Origin: Bacillus marinisedimentorum
GTDB lineage: Bacteria > Bacillota > Bacilli > Bacillales > Bacillaceae_O
DNA length: 64,000 bases
NCBI RefSeq assembly: GCF_001644195.2
Contig: NZ_LWBL02000058.1
Span: 1 to 64,000 of the forward strand
Reading direction: 5' to 3'
A program made the translations under genes and the position numbers. The notes under the pieces were generated by a model, which worked only from the letters and a program-made list of their open reading frames with translations, ran no database searches and was not told the DNA's origin. This document shows, in pieces, positions 1 to 9,018 of the stretch. Every line of letters starts with the position of its first letter. Position 1 is the stretch's first letter.

Positions 1-5
1 TACCT

Positions 6-40
6 CAAAAAGGCGGAACGCACATGCGTTCCGCCTTTTG
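6..40 (-). terminator. Rho-independent terminator of galE
   Basis: Two near-perfect arms of about 16 bp (AAGGCGGAACGCA and TGCGTTCCGCCTT) enclose a tiny loop, with A-tract and T-tract on either side. It lies just beyond the galE stop on the minus strand and could also serve a plus-strand gene left of the window. Confidence 0.85.
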
Positions 41-42
41 TG

Positions 43-1056
43 TCAATTACTGTATCCATGTGGGTTGTTCGACTGCCATCTCCAGGAGTCTTCACACATT
101 TCTTTCAGGCCTTTTTCAGCTTCCCAGTCCAGCTCTTCTTTCGCTTTTGACGGGTCCGCATAGGAAACAGCCGCATCACCCGGACGGCGGTCACCCACTT
201 TATATGGAACACTCCTTCCTGATGCTTCCTCAAATGCCTTCACCATTTCAAGCACACTGTAGCCATTTCCTGTTCCAAGGTTATACGCTTCAGCTCCAGT
301 AGTATCAGCGATTTTTTCAAGTGCTTTCAAATGCCCCTTTGCCAGGTCCACTACATGGATATAATCTCTGATGCCCGTGCCGTCTTTCGTAGGGTAATCC
401 GCTCCGAACACACTTAGTTCATCAAGTTTCCCGACAGCTACCTGTGCGATATATGGCAGAAGGTTATTTGGAATTCCATTCGGATCCTCACCGATTTTTC
501 CGCTATGATGCGCCCCAATTGGATTGAAATAACGAAGCAGTGCAATGCCCCACTCGCTATCGGCCGTATAGAGATCCTTGAGAATTTCTTCAATCATCTG
601 TTTTGTGCGGCCATAAGGGTTGATGGCACCGAGCGGAAAGTTTTCTGAAATCGGCATTTCTTCCGGCATCCCATACACCGTCGCCGAAGAACTGAAGACG
701 ATCTTCTTCACGTTATGTTTCGCCATCACTTCGGTCAGCATAAGGGTTCCGGTAACGTTATTGTGATAATACTTTAGCGGCATTGCCACTGACTCGCCAA
801 CCGCCTTCAAACCGGCAAAGTGAATGACAGCTTCAATCTCATGGCCGGCAAACACTTCATCAAGCATATCTTTATCAAGAAGGTCCACTTTATAAAAGGT
901 AAACGGCTTGCCGGTAATGTCGCGAATCCGGTCAAGGACCTCTTCCTTGCTGTTTGATAGATTATCGACAATGATAACTTCGTAACCGTTATTCAGCAGC
1001 TCCACAACCGTGTGGCTCCCGATATAACCGGCCCCGCCTGTCACTAAGATTGGCAT
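43..1056 (-). CDS. galE: UDP-glucose 4-epimerase GalE (stand-alone copy)
   Basis: Interconverts UDP-glucose and UDP-galactose in the cytoplasm, for the Leloir pathway and for wall or capsule precursors. The 337-aa protein has the family's usual length. It starts with the NAD-binding GGAGYIGSH motif (residues 7-15), has the SSSATVYG strand near residue 124, and the catalytic pair Tyr148/Lys152 (YGRTK). The ATG follows a GGAGG site, and a sigma-A-like promoter lies upstream. It stands alone, unlike the second galE at 39547-40551 inside the galactose operon. The two proteins are clearly diverged, not a recent duplication. A housekeeping role in UDP-galactose supply is my inference. Confidence 0.95.
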   Translation of the reverse strand: MPILVTGGAGYIGSHTVVELLNNGYEVIIVDNLSNSKEEVLDRIRDITGKPFTFYKVDLLDKDMLDEVFAGHEIEAVIHFAGLKAVGESVAMPLKYYHNNVTGTLMLTEVMAKHNVKKIVFSSSATVYGMPEEMPISENFPLGAINPYGRTKQMIEEILKDLYTADSEWGIALLRYFNPIGAHHSGKIGEDPNGIPNNLLPYIAQVAVGKLDELSVFGADYPTKDGTGIRDYIHVVDLAKGHLKALEKIADTTGAEAYNLGTGNGYSVLEMVKAFEEASGRSVPYKVGDRRPGDAAVSYADPSKAKEELDWEAEKGLKEMCEDSWRWQSNNPHGYSN

Positions 1057-1099
1057 TGTGATACCTCCAGGGTTGCGTTTTAGTTAAATACTCTATTCC

Positions 1100-1128
1100 A
1101 GTATATATAGTTTGCGTTTGTTTTACAA
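1100..1128 (-). promoter_or_regulatory. Candidate sigma-A promoter of galE
   Basis: On the minus strand, TTGTAA (1123-1128) and TATACT (1100-1105) are separated by 17 bp, about 45 bp upstream of the galE start codon. Confidence 0.6.
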
Positions 1129-1292
1129 TTACGGGCTGGAAGTGATCTGAACGCAACACCCCAGAGGTGAGGGGGTATCTGCAGATAAGCGCCACTGCCG
1201 CTTCCAGGAAGTTTTACTTCTATTTTAAATTGGCACTAGTTGTCCAGTTCTTTTCCTAACAAAATCCCGTTTATCTTGTCTTATTCTAAAGG

Positions 1293-1365
1293 GCACTACA
1301 CCCCTGTCATGAGTCCTTTTACGACTGCTGCCGCCTTCATATTGTCTGAATCAACCGCAAACAAC
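1293..1365 (-). pseudogene. Decayed 5' fragment of a second glpQ-like gene
   Basis: Translated on the minus strand, this stretch reads FAVD...M..A.V..GLMTGV and then a stop. That matches the signal-peptide start of the glycerophosphodiesterase at 12042-12896 (MFAVDLKKMVMTATVATGLMTGV). The DNA also matches, sharing CATGAGTCCT and TCAACCGCAAACA. No catalytic domain remains on either side. It is either a dead paralogue or a segment left by a rearrangement. The rest of the 1057-1524 interval holds only the galE and IclR-operon promoters. Confidence 0.6.
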
Positions 1366-1446
1366 CTCTCATTGATATATTGGGAATTTATGTATATTAA
1401 GGTAGGGGTTAACTGGATATGGATGGATTTAAATCAAAATAAAGTA

Positions 1447-1515
1447 TTGAATTTTCAGAATTATGTGTTAGTATTAAAAGCGTAAAATGAAATACTGTTT
1501 TCACTAGATGAAAAC
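1447..1515 (+). promoter_or_regulatory. Candidate promoter and operator of the IclR operon
   Basis: TTGAAT (1447-1452) and TAGTAT (1469-1474) with a 16-bp spacer form a plausible promoter. Just downstream, GTTTTCA-N5-TGAAAAC (1497-1515) is a perfect 7-bp inverted repeat directly before the ribosome site. That is a good place for IclR autoregulation. The assignment is inferred from position. Confidence 0.5.
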
Positions 1516-1536
1516 TAAAGGAGTTTGATCGTAGTA

Positions 1537-2310
1537 ATGGCAATTGAAAAAAACAGTATTCGTGCTTTAGACCGAGCTTTCGATATTATTGAATCCTTTT
1601 CATTCAAAGAACCTTTGTTGACATTAGTGGAAATTGCTGAAAAAACAGGCCTTGCCAATGCCACTGTACACCGTTCCTTAAAAACAATGATCGACCGCGG
1701 CTATATTGAAAAAGACAGCAAAACCGGCAAATTTAAATTAGGAATGGAATTTGTGCGTGTAGGGGGAGTTGTAGTCCAGTCAACTGACGTTGTGTCCATT
1801 GCCACACCCTTCCTGGAAAAATTGGCAAAAACAACTGAGTTAAATACCAATCTCAGTGTTTATGATCGGGGTAAAGCTCTGTGTCTAATCAATATCGAAT
1901 CCTTTCACAGGTTCGGGCATGAGATAAAAGTCGGGCAGCGATTACCCATTTATGCGGGCGCACTGTCCAAAGCAATTTTTGCAGCATTGCCTGAACAAGA
2001 AATTGAAAAAATCATTTCTCAGGATCTGGAGCTTTTCACACCTAACACAATCGCTGAAAAGGAGGTTTTATTGAATGAATTAAACATAATCAAGGAAAGG
2101 GGATATTCCGTGTCAAAAGGTGAACTTTCACTAGGTGTGAAAGCATTCGCTAAGCCCCTGTTTAACTACGAACACAAAATGGTAGGGGGAATTGCTATTT
2201 CAGGTCCAGATTATTTTATTAAAGAAGAAATGGAAGAAAACCTCTTAAACGAACTAAATAATACTGCCGATGAGATATCTAAAGAGTTGGGTTTCAAAAA
2301 AATGATATAA
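1537..2310 (+). CDS. IclR-family transcriptional regulator
   Basis: DNA-binding regulator of about 257 aa with the two IclR domains: an N-terminal winged helix-turn-helix (roughly residues 5-70, LVEIAEKTGLANATVHRSLK) and a C-terminal effector-binding domain (roughly 80-255). The latter contains the RLPIYAGALSKAIFA segment typical of the family. I chose ATG 1537; a TTG at 1525 sits only 1 nt from the AAAGGAG site, too close to be used. The gene heads an operon with a peptide-type ABC importer and a creatininase-family hydrolase. It probably controls that operon through the inverted repeat at 1497-1515. The effector is unknown. Confidence 0.9.
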   Translation: MAIEKNSIRALDRAFDIIESFSFKEPLLTLVEIAEKTGLANATVHRSLKTMIDRGYIEKDSKTGKFKLGMEFVRVGGVVVQSTDVVSIATPFLEKLAKTTELNTNLSVYDRGKALCLINIESFHRFGHEIKVGQRLPIYAGALSKAIFAALPEQEIEKIISQDLELFTPNTIAEKEVLLNELNIIKERGYSVSKGELSLGVKAFAKPLFNYEHKMVGGIAISGPDYFIKEEMEENLLNELNNTADEISKELGFKKMI

Positions 2311-2329
2311 AAAGGGAGCTGGGAAATAC

Positions 2330-3925
2330 ATGCGAATATGGAAAATCTTTTTTGTTTCATTGTTTTTAGTCCTTTTAACCATAGGCTGCAGCCAATCTAA
2401 AGAAACTTCAACTTCTCAAAATCAAGAAAACGGGAAAACACAAGGCCAAAACTCCACTGAACCTCAAGAAGGCGGCACTATCACTGTTGCTTCAGGTGCT
2501 GACTTAACCATATTAGACCTACATAAATCCACAGTACTTTCAGATCGAATCCCTCTACTTCATGTCCAGGAAATGCTGGTAACCATTGATGAAAACATGA
2601 AAGTGGTTCCAATGCTTGCGAAAGATTGGGAAGTAAGTGACGATAACCAAACGGTTACATTCAATCTTCGAGAAGGCGTACCATTTCACAATGGAAATGA
2701 AATGAAGGCAGAAGATGTAAAATACTCAATTGAAAGATTTATTGAAGTATCCCCGCGAAAAACTGAATTCTCTATGGTGGACTCTATTGAAGTAGTAGAC
2801 GATTATACGGTTGCTTTTCACTTAAAAAACCCTTCTGGCGTGTTCCTTGGTTCGCTTGCTAATCCGTTCAATCCTGCAGTGATCATTCCAAAAAGTTCAG
2901 GGGCCAATGGCGAAGATATAAAAGAGCCTATTGGAACAGGACCATTTAAATTTGAAAAATGGGAACAGGGAAAACAGCTTGTTCTTAAGAAATTTGAAGA
3001 TTATCAACCAATAGATAGTGAAGCATCAGGGTTTGGCGGAAAGAAGACAGCGTACGTTGACGAGGTGATCTTTAAGCCGATTTCCGAAGCCTCTGTCAGA
3101 TTAACTGCGTTAGAAACGGGTGAAGTTGATCTGGTCCTTGATATCCTGCCGAAAGACTATGATCGTCTAAAACAAAAACAAAACCTTCAAGTATCTATGA
3201 AACCATCCATGAACTGGGGCATGCTGCAATTTGGAATGAAAAAACCGCCTTTTGATGATCCAAAAATGAGGAAGGCAGTTGCTTATGCTCTCAATAAACA
3301 AGAGATTGTAAACGTTGCAACACGGAAATTGGGGGAACCTGCACCTTCCCCGGTATTCCCGGGAACAGAATGGTCTTCAGATGTACATCAAACAGATTAC
3401 AAACAGGACATTGAAAAAGCAAAAAAACTGGTCAAAGAAGCAGGTTATAATGGTGAACCAATCACGATTTCCACGAGTACTGCCTACGACCATCATGAGA
3501 AAACCGCCCTCGTCATGCAGTCACAGCTTAAAAAAATCGGGCTGAACGTTAAAGTGGACGCTGTGGAATGGGCATCTTTCATTTCCGATAAGTGGGTAAC
3601 GGGTGATTACCATCTGTTAAACGGCCATATTACTCCCAGGCCGGATCCGAACCAAATCTATTATGCTTACTTGCACAGCAGTTCAAGCTATAACGGATAT
3701 AAGAGTGAAGAAATGGATGCTCTACTGGAAAAAGGCATAACGGAAACCGATTTAGCAAAAAGAAAAGAAATTTACGAAGAAGTCCAAAGTCTATTACAAG
3801 AGGATCTTTCTTTCATGTCCCTGTATTTCTATCCAGTGATAGAAGCGTACTCACCAAAAGTCCAGGGATATGAAACGTGGAGTGCCGGTTATCCCCGGTT
3901 GTGGAATGTTTGGTTGAATGATTAA
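2330..3925 (+). CDS. Dipeptide/oligopeptide-type ABC transporter substrate-binding lipoprotein
   Basis: Extracellular solute-binding protein of family 5 (SBP_bac_5; DppA/OppA type), 531 aa. It has a lipoprotein signal peptide ending in LTIGC (Cys20) and then a Gln/Ser/Thr-rich linker. The family core follows, including the VTFNLREGVPFHNG motif near residue 120 and IGTGPFKFEKW near residue 205. It is the receptor for the permeases and ATPases downstream. Because a cyclic-amide hydrolase sits in the same operon, the ligand may be a modified peptide or small amide rather than a plain peptide. That is inference; the sequence does not show the ligand. Confidence 0.92.
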   Translation: MRIWKIFFVSLFLVLLTIGCSQSKETSTSQNQENGKTQGQNSTEPQEGGTITVASGADLTILDLHKSTVLSDRIPLLHVQEMLVTIDENMKVVPMLAKDWEVSDDNQTVTFNLREGVPFHNGNEMKAEDVKYSIERFIEVSPRKTEFSMVDSIEVVDDYTVAFHLKNPSGVFLGSLANPFNPAVIIPKSSGANGEDIKEPIGTGPFKFEKWEQGKQLVLKKFEDYQPIDSEASGFGGKKTAYVDEVIFKPISEASVRLTALETGEVDLVLDILPKDYDRLKQKQNLQVSMKPSMNWGMLQFGMKKPPFDDPKMRKAVAYALNKQEIVNVATRKLGEPAPSPVFPGTEWSSDVHQTDYKQDIEKAKKLVKEAGYNGEPITISTSTAYDHHEKTALVMQSQLKKIGLNVKVDAVEWASFISDKWVTGDYHLLNGHITPRPDPNQIYYAYLHSSSSYNGYKSEEMDALLEKGITETDLAKRKEIYEEVQSLLQEDLSFMSLYFYPVIEAYSPKVQGYETWSAGYPRLWNVWLND

Positions 3926-3974
3926 CATACAGGAGGGAGATTTCCCTCCTGTTTTGATAGGAGGTAACGCATAG

Positions 3975-4925
3975 ATGGCGAGCTATATAGTAAAAAGGCT
4001 CTTATCATTAATTCCCGTTTTACTTACTGTTTCTATAGTAGTCTTTCTGATTATTCATTTCATTCCAGGAGACCCTGCAGCAGTCATGCTAGGTTCACAG
4101 GCCACTTCTGAACAACTTGAAGTGATGAGGCAGGAAATGGGGCTGAATGAACCATTACTTGTCCAGTTCTCCATATGGTTCATGAATATGATTAAAGGTG
4201 ATCTGGGAACTTCATTGGTGTCCGGCCAAACTGTTCTTTCTTTAATTGCAGACCGGCTTCCAGCCACACTGAATTTGATTATATACGCCATCACCATTTC
4301 CATATTGATTGCGATTCCTCTTGGAGTGCTGGCTGCGGTCAAACACAATTCCAGTGTGGACTTTGCATCTATGCTTGTAGCGCTTATCGGTATTTCAATA
4401 CCTAACTTTTGGGCAGCATTGATCCTTATTATGGTCTTTTCCCTTAACCTTGGCCTGTTCCCATCTACGGGATACATTTCGTTTACAGAAAATTTTTTCC
4501 AAAACATTCAACACCTGGCTCTGCCTGCATTTTCTCTTGGCTTTATCCAGGCCGGCATCATCACCAGGATGACAAGGTCAAGTATGCTTGATGTTTTGAG
4601 ACAAGATTACATTAGAATGGTAAAAGCCAAAGGAGCGCCTCCATTTAGAGTGATTTTCAGACACGGTTTAAAAAACGCCATGGTGCCAATCATCACCATT
4701 ATCGGAATTAATTTTGGCCTATTGCTGGGCGGCACTGTTGTGGTGGAATCTATTTTCAGCATCCCAGGCATCGGCCAACTGATGATTCAGTCTGTATTGA
4801 ACCGGGATTACCCTGTCATTCAAGGAATCATCTTAGTCATTGCCACCATTTATGTGTTTATTACGTTGATCGTCGACCTTCTTTACACCTATTTTGACCC
4901 AAAAATCAATTACAGTAAGGGGTGA
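3975..4925 (+). CDS. ABC transporter permease, DppB type
   Basis: Inner-membrane subunit of the importer, 316 aa, the usual length for DppB/OppB. It starts with MASYIVKRLLSLIPVLL and has six predicted membrane segments. The EAA-type coupling loop appears as YIRMVKAKGAPPFRVIFRHG (near residues 215-235). It is preceded by an AGGAGG site and its stop runs into the ribosome site of the next permease gene, so the two are translationally linked. Confidence 0.93.
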   Translation: MASYIVKRLLSLIPVLLTVSIVVFLIIHFIPGDPAAVMLGSQATSEQLEVMRQEMGLNEPLLVQFSIWFMNMIKGDLGTSLVSGQTVLSLIADRLPATLNLIIYAITISILIAIPLGVLAAVKHNSSVDFASMLVALIGISIPNFWAALILIMVFSLNLGLFPSTGYISFTENFFQNIQHLALPAFSLGFIQAGIITRMTRSSMLDVLRQDYIRMVKAKGAPPFRVIFRHGLKNAMVPIITIIGINFGLLLGGTVVVESIFSIPGIGQLMIQSVLNRDYPVIQGIILVIATIYVFITLIVDLLYTYFDPKINYSKG

Positions 4926-4931
4926 TAAAGA

Positions 4932-5798
4932 TTGGATGGTAAAGTTGCACAAAAAGAAAACAGTTTAGCAATAACCGTTTGGAAAGGGTTCTCCAGGCAA
5001 AAGCAAGGTGTAATCGGGCTCATCATAATAGGAACAGTCGTATTGATTGCTTTATTCGCACCCTTGATTGCTCCCTATCACCCCATAGATGATGTCAACT
5101 ACTCCAAGCTGAATGCCGCGCCCAGTTCTGAGCATTTATTTGGCACAGATGAATACGGGAGAGATATCTTCAGCCGGGTACTATATGGAGCCAGAGTTTC
5201 AGTGTCTATCTCCTTCACCACGATTTTAATATCGGCAACGATTGGTGTCATGATGGGGTTGATATCCGGATACCTGGGTGGAATTACAGATAGCATTTTA
5301 ATGAGGATTGTCGACGGATTAATGTCCTTTCCGCCTATCTTATTTGCCATTGCATTAATGGCCGCACTGGGAACAAGCACACAAAACATTATTCTTTCCC
5401 TGGCTATTGTTTATACCCCTATGTTTGCAAGGTTAATAAGGGGGACGGTTCTGTCTGTTAAGGAGCGAGAATATGTCGATGCAATCAAAGTAATGGGAGG
5501 TTCCAGGGCAAGAATTTTATTCAAGCACATCCTCCCCAACTGCATGTCGCCATTACTGATTCAAATGACTACATATTTTGCATATGCAATCCTGGCAGAA
5601 GCTGCATTAAGCTTCCTTGGCCTTGGAGTTCCACAGCCGAATCCAAGCTGGGGAAACATCTTGTATGATGGAAGACAATATATGATTGACTCCCCGTGGA
5701 TTACCATTTTTCCAGGATTAGCGATTATGATAACCGTTTTGGGACTTAATCTGCTGGGAGACGGACTCAGAGATTATTTGGATCCCAAAATAGATTAA
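4932..5798 (+). CDS. ABC transporter permease, DppC type
   Basis: Second membrane subunit of the same importer, 288 aa. The N-terminal OppC_N region is seen (hydrophobic helix at about 28-50, then HLFGTDEYGRDIFSRVLYGA). The C-terminal permease domain carries the coupling loop EYVDAIKVMGGSRARILFKH (near residues 179-198). The start is a TTG placed after the AAGGGG site, only 6 nt past the previous stop; no better ATG is in frame nearby. Confidence 0.92.
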   Translation: MDGKVAQKENSLAITVWKGFSRQKQGVIGLIIIGTVVLIALFAPLIAPYHPIDDVNYSKLNAAPSSEHLFGTDEYGRDIFSRVLYGARVSVSISFTTILISATIGVMMGLISGYLGGITDSILMRIVDGLMSFPPILFAIALMAALGTSTQNIILSLAIVYTPMFARLIRGTVLSVKEREYVDAIKVMGGSRARILFKHILPNCMSPLLIQMTTYFAYAILAEAALSFLGLGVPQPNPSWGNILYDGRQYMIDSPWITIFPGLAIMITVLGLNLLGDGLRDYLDPKID

Positions 5799-5812
5799 TT
5801 GGAGGGTTTAGA

Positions 5813-6631
5813 ATGAAAAAATATTTATTTGGCGAAATGACCTGGCCGGAAATCAAAGAAACAGTTGAAGAGGAACGAGTTGCTATCGTTCCCATCGGAA
5901 TGATAGAAGAACACGGCCACCATCTCCCTGTTGAAACCGATGTAATCCTTGCAAACGAAGTTTGTGTGAGAGCGGGAAAAGAGCTCTCAGATAAAGTGGT
6001 CGTAGTTCCACCCGTAAATCACGGTTATGCTCCGCACCAAATGGATTTTCCCGGTGTTATTTCGATAAGCAGTTCCACTTTTATAAATTACATCGTGGAT
6101 GTTGGTATCAGCCTCGCACATCAAGGTTATAAAAGAATCTTATTTTTTAACGGACATGGCAGTAATGTCTCCTTACTTCAAGTAGCTGCCAGACAGGTTA
6201 ATCTTAAATACCCAGACGTGCAATGTGCCTCTCTTTCCCATTGGGATTTACAGCCTGTTATCGATTTAATGGAAGAAATCCGCGATTCTGAAAATCCTGG
6301 CGGAATAAATCATGCAGGAGAATTGGAAACTTCCATGTACCTGGCAATTAAAGAAGACCTTGTCCAAATGGATAAGGCCGTAAGAGATCTTGATAAATTT
6401 AAAACCTCTAAATATTTCTGGCTCGATTTAGTTGGAAAAGGGGATGGGCGCATCGTCGCAATGATGCCTTACTGGAGTACAATTTCAGAAACCGGCACCC
6501 TGGGCGATCCTACACCTTCAACAAAGGAAAAAGGCGAAAAAATTTTAAATGCTGCAGTAGAGGGCCTAATTGAATTTATCAAGATATTCAAAGACCGAAG
6601 CCTTAATCCAAGAGTCAATCATCACTTGTGA
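5813..6631 (+). CDS. Creatininase-family metal-dependent amidohydrolase
   Basis: Cytoplasmic metal hydrolase of 272 aa in the creatininase/creatinine amidohydrolase family. The metal-ligand motif IEEHGHHLPVETD (Glu32, His34, Asp43) keeps the spacing known from creatininase. NGHG (residues 113-116, His115) and HAGELET (167-173, Glu170) complete the site. The family includes creatininase, MftE-like peptidases and FAPy deformylases, so the substrate cannot be read from the motifs. It sits between the permease and ATPase genes of a peptide-type importer, suggesting that it hydrolyses the imported compound. Catabolism of a cyclic amide or blocked peptide is my inference. Confidence 0.88.
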   Translation: MKKYLFGEMTWPEIKETVEEERVAIVPIGMIEEHGHHLPVETDVILANEVCVRAGKELSDKVVVVPPVNHGYAPHQMDFPGVISISSSTFINYIVDVGISLAHQGYKRILFFNGHGSNVSLLQVAARQVNLKYPDVQCASLSHWDLQPVIDLMEEIRDSENPGGINHAGELETSMYLAIKEDLVQMDKAVRDLDKFKTSKYFWLDLVGKGDGRIVAMMPYWSTISETGTLGDPTPSTKEKGEKILNAAVEGLIEFIKIFKDRSLNPRVNHHL

Positions 6632-6648
6632 TAAAGGGGGCCTTTCAC

Positions 6649-7662
6649 ATGACAAACAACCTTCTGGAAGTGCAAAATCTTTCAATCGAATTTTCAAACG
6701 GTAAAAAAACAAACAGAGTTGTTTCCAATATCAATTTCTTCATAAAAAATGGGGAAACCCTTGGTGTCGTCGGAGAGAGCGGCTGTGGAAAAAGTGTCAC
6801 ATCCCTGGCTATCATGGGGCTTATCCCCTCTCCTTCGGGGAAAATACCTGAAGGAAAAATATTATTTAAAGATCAAAACCTTGTAGAATTAAGTGAGAAG
6901 AAATTACGGGCAATCAGAGGAAAAGATATTTCAATGATCTTCCAGGACCCTATGAGCTCACTAGATCCCGCTTTTACCATCGGCTATCAGCTTGATGAAA
7001 TTTTGAAGCTGCACACAAATATGTCTGATGAACAAGTCAGGGCAAAGTCTATTCATTTATTGCAATCAGTAGGCATACCAAGCGCTGAAGAGCGATACAG
7101 GCAATACCCTCATGAACTTTCCGGCGGGATGAGACAAAGAGTAGTAATAGCCATAGCCCTTGCATGCAGCCCTAACCTTTTAATTGCTGATGAGCCTACG
7201 ACTGCTTTAGATGTAACGGTTCAAGCGCAGATTATGGACCTTATGAAAGAATTAAAAGAAAATATGCAAACTTCCATAATGTTGATCACCCACGACATCG
7301 GCGTTGTAGCTGAAATGTGTGACAGAGTTGTGGTCATGTATGCAGGACAGATTGTTGAAGAGGCAAGTGTAGTAGAACTTTTTGACACAAGTGCTCACCC
7401 CTATACGATAGGATTACTGGAGTCCGTGCCAAAAATAGGTGATGACAAATCCAACCTCTTCTCCATTCCCGGCAATGTCCCTTCCCCCGAAGAAATGCCG
7501 GCTGGGTGCCGTTTCCATCCCAGATGCCAGTTTGCAACTGATAAATGTATTTCAGAAGAACCTGGTGTAGAAAAAATAAACGAGAGTCATTCAGTAAAAT
7601 GCTGGCATTATAAACAGGTGATGAATGAAAAGAGTGGTGAAAACATTGGAACCTTTGCTTGA
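6649..7662 (+). CDS. ABC transporter ATP-binding protein, DppD type
   Basis: First of two ATPases of the importer, about 337 aa. It shows Walker A GESGCGKS, the signature LSGGMRQR, Walker B LLIADEP and the switch His in LITHD. The C-terminal oligopeptide-transporter extension contains CRFHPRCQFATDKC. I chose ATG 6649, 8 nt after AAAGGGGG; an in-frame GTG at 6628 would overlap the creatininase gene and lacks a ribosome site. The C-terminus overlaps the next ATPase gene by 38 nt, indicating coupled translation. Confidence 0.93.
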   Translation: MTNNLLEVQNLSIEFSNGKKTNRVVSNINFFIKNGETLGVVGESGCGKSVTSLAIMGLIPSPSGKIPEGKILFKDQNLVELSEKKLRAIRGKDISMIFQDPMSSLDPAFTIGYQLDEILKLHTNMSDEQVRAKSIHLLQSVGIPSAEERYRQYPHELSGGMRQRVVIAIALACSPNLLIADEPTTALDVTVQAQIMDLMKELKENMQTSIMLITHDIGVVAEMCDRVVVMYAGQIVEEASVVELFDTSAHPYTIGLLESVPKIGDDKSNLFSIPGNVPSPEEMPAGCRFHPRCQFATDKCISEEPGVEKINESHSVKCWHYKQVMNEKSGENIGTFA

Positions 7663-8611
7663 AATCAAACAAATCAAAAAACACTTCCCTATTAATCAGG
7701 GCTTATTGAAAAAAAACCATAAATCCCTTAGAGCTGTCGACGGAGTGAACCTGGAATTAAGTGAACGGGAAACATACGGACTAGTAGGAGAAAGCGGCTG
7801 CGGAAAAAGCACATTGGGCCGCATGGTCGTAAACTTACTTAAACCTACTTCTGGAGAAATAACCTTTTATGGAAAAAACATTAGCGACTTTAAACGCAAT
7901 GCCGAAAAAGAGTATTCCAAAAACGTTCAAATGATTTTCCAGGACCCCTATTCTTCTCTAAACCCAAGGCAAAAAGTCATCGACATACTTAAAGAACCAT
8001 TAACGATCCACCGTCCTTCTTTATCCAATAAAGAAAAAAATGAAATCGCAATGAATTTGATTGAACGTGTTGGACTTAGCCCGGACCACGCATCAAGATT
8101 CCCCCACCAATTTAGCGGCGGTCAAAGACAACGGATTGGCATCGCCAGAGCTGTCGCCTTGGAACCAAAATTGATTGTGTGTGATGAACCGGTTTCAGCA
8201 CTGGATGTATCGATCCAATCACAAATCATCAACTTGCTGAAAGATCTGCAAAAAGATTTGGGAATTTCATATTTGTTTATCGCCCATGATTTAGGAGTTG
8301 TAAAGCATATAAGTGATCGGATCGCTGTCATGTATCTCGGTAATATTGTGGAAGTCGCACCCAAAAGGGAAATTTTCGCCGAGCCGCTTCACCCGTACAC
8401 ACAGGCACTGCTTTCCTCCATACCTAAAGAACATCCAAATGAAAAGAAAGACCGAATCAAGTTGAAGGGTGAACTTCCCAGTCCGAGCAACCCGCCAAAC
8501 GGATGTAAATTTCACACAAGGTGTCCTATCGCGGAAGATATTTGTAAAGTTGAATCACCTAATCTTGAGTTTAAAAAGAGCGGCCACAAGGTTGCTTGTC
8601 ACTTTGCATGA
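7625..8611 (+). CDS. ABC transporter ATP-binding protein, DppF/OppF type
   Basis: Second ATPase of the importer, 328 aa, last gene of the operon. Walker A is GESGCGKST, the signature FSGGQRQR, Walker B LIVCDEP and the switch His lies in FIAHD. The C-terminal extension has CKFHTRCPIAEDIC. The AGGTGATG context supports ATG 7625, but GTG codons at 7634 and 7637 are possible starts. All five components of a complete Dpp/Opp-type importer are therefore present, unlike the sugar importers elsewhere in the window. Confidence 0.93.
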   Translation: MKRVVKTLEPLLEIKQIKKHFPINQGLLKKNHKSLRAVDGVNLELSERETYGLVGESGCGKSTLGRMVVNLLKPTSGEITFYGKNISDFKRNAEKEYSKNVQMIFQDPYSSLNPRQKVIDILKEPLTIHRPSLSNKEKNEIAMNLIERVGLSPDHASRFPHQFSGGQRQRIGIARAVALEPKLIVCDEPVSALDVSIQSQIINLLKDLQKDLGISYLFIAHDLGVVKHISDRIAVMYLGNIVEVAPKREIFAEPLHPYTQALLSSIPKEHPNEKKDRIKLKGELPSPSNPPNGCKFHTRCPIAEDICKVESPNLEFKKSGHKVACHFA

Positions 8612-8830
8612 AAAGTTATTAAAGAAAGGCTGTGTTAAACGCTAGTGTTGATTTCGAAAAAGGCATTCCTTTTTTGTAATTCACCTTGCATACCTTTCTT
8701 TTAAGAAGCACAGAGGGAAGTAGGATGAATCTGCCTGTTGTAGCATCCAAAGTCACTATATAGATTTTATCAGAAAGAATCTTTTTCATTTGTATACTAT
8801 ATTTATTTGTGAATTGATATCCACTATAGA

Positions 8831-8874
8831 AATAAGGTGCCTCTGCTGCTCTAAAGCCGCTCAGGCACCTTATT
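8831..8874. repeat. GGTGCC-type inverted repeat
   Basis: AATAAGGTGCCT and AGGCACCTTATT are perfect 12-bp arms around a 20-nt loop. It belongs to the dispersed GGTGCCTG family also found at 10330, 25156, 25583 and 32211. A damaged member (AAGGTGCATGACCCCTGCAC) lies near 8964. Confidence 0.7.
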
Positions 8875-9018
8875 CACTGCCACCCGTCTTCACAAAGACG
8901 TCCCTGGCAATGTCACAAACGATTATCCAGCTCTTTTTCTCCAGTAATAGTGGATGTCCGAAAAAGGTGCATGACCCCTGCACGTTAAAGATCCGGTGCA
9001 GGCAATTCAATATGAGGC

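Noticed and set aside
1240-1485. 81-codon plus-strand reading before the IclR gene
   Set aside because: It is antisense to the glpQ remnant and crosses the IclR promoter; no ribosome site.
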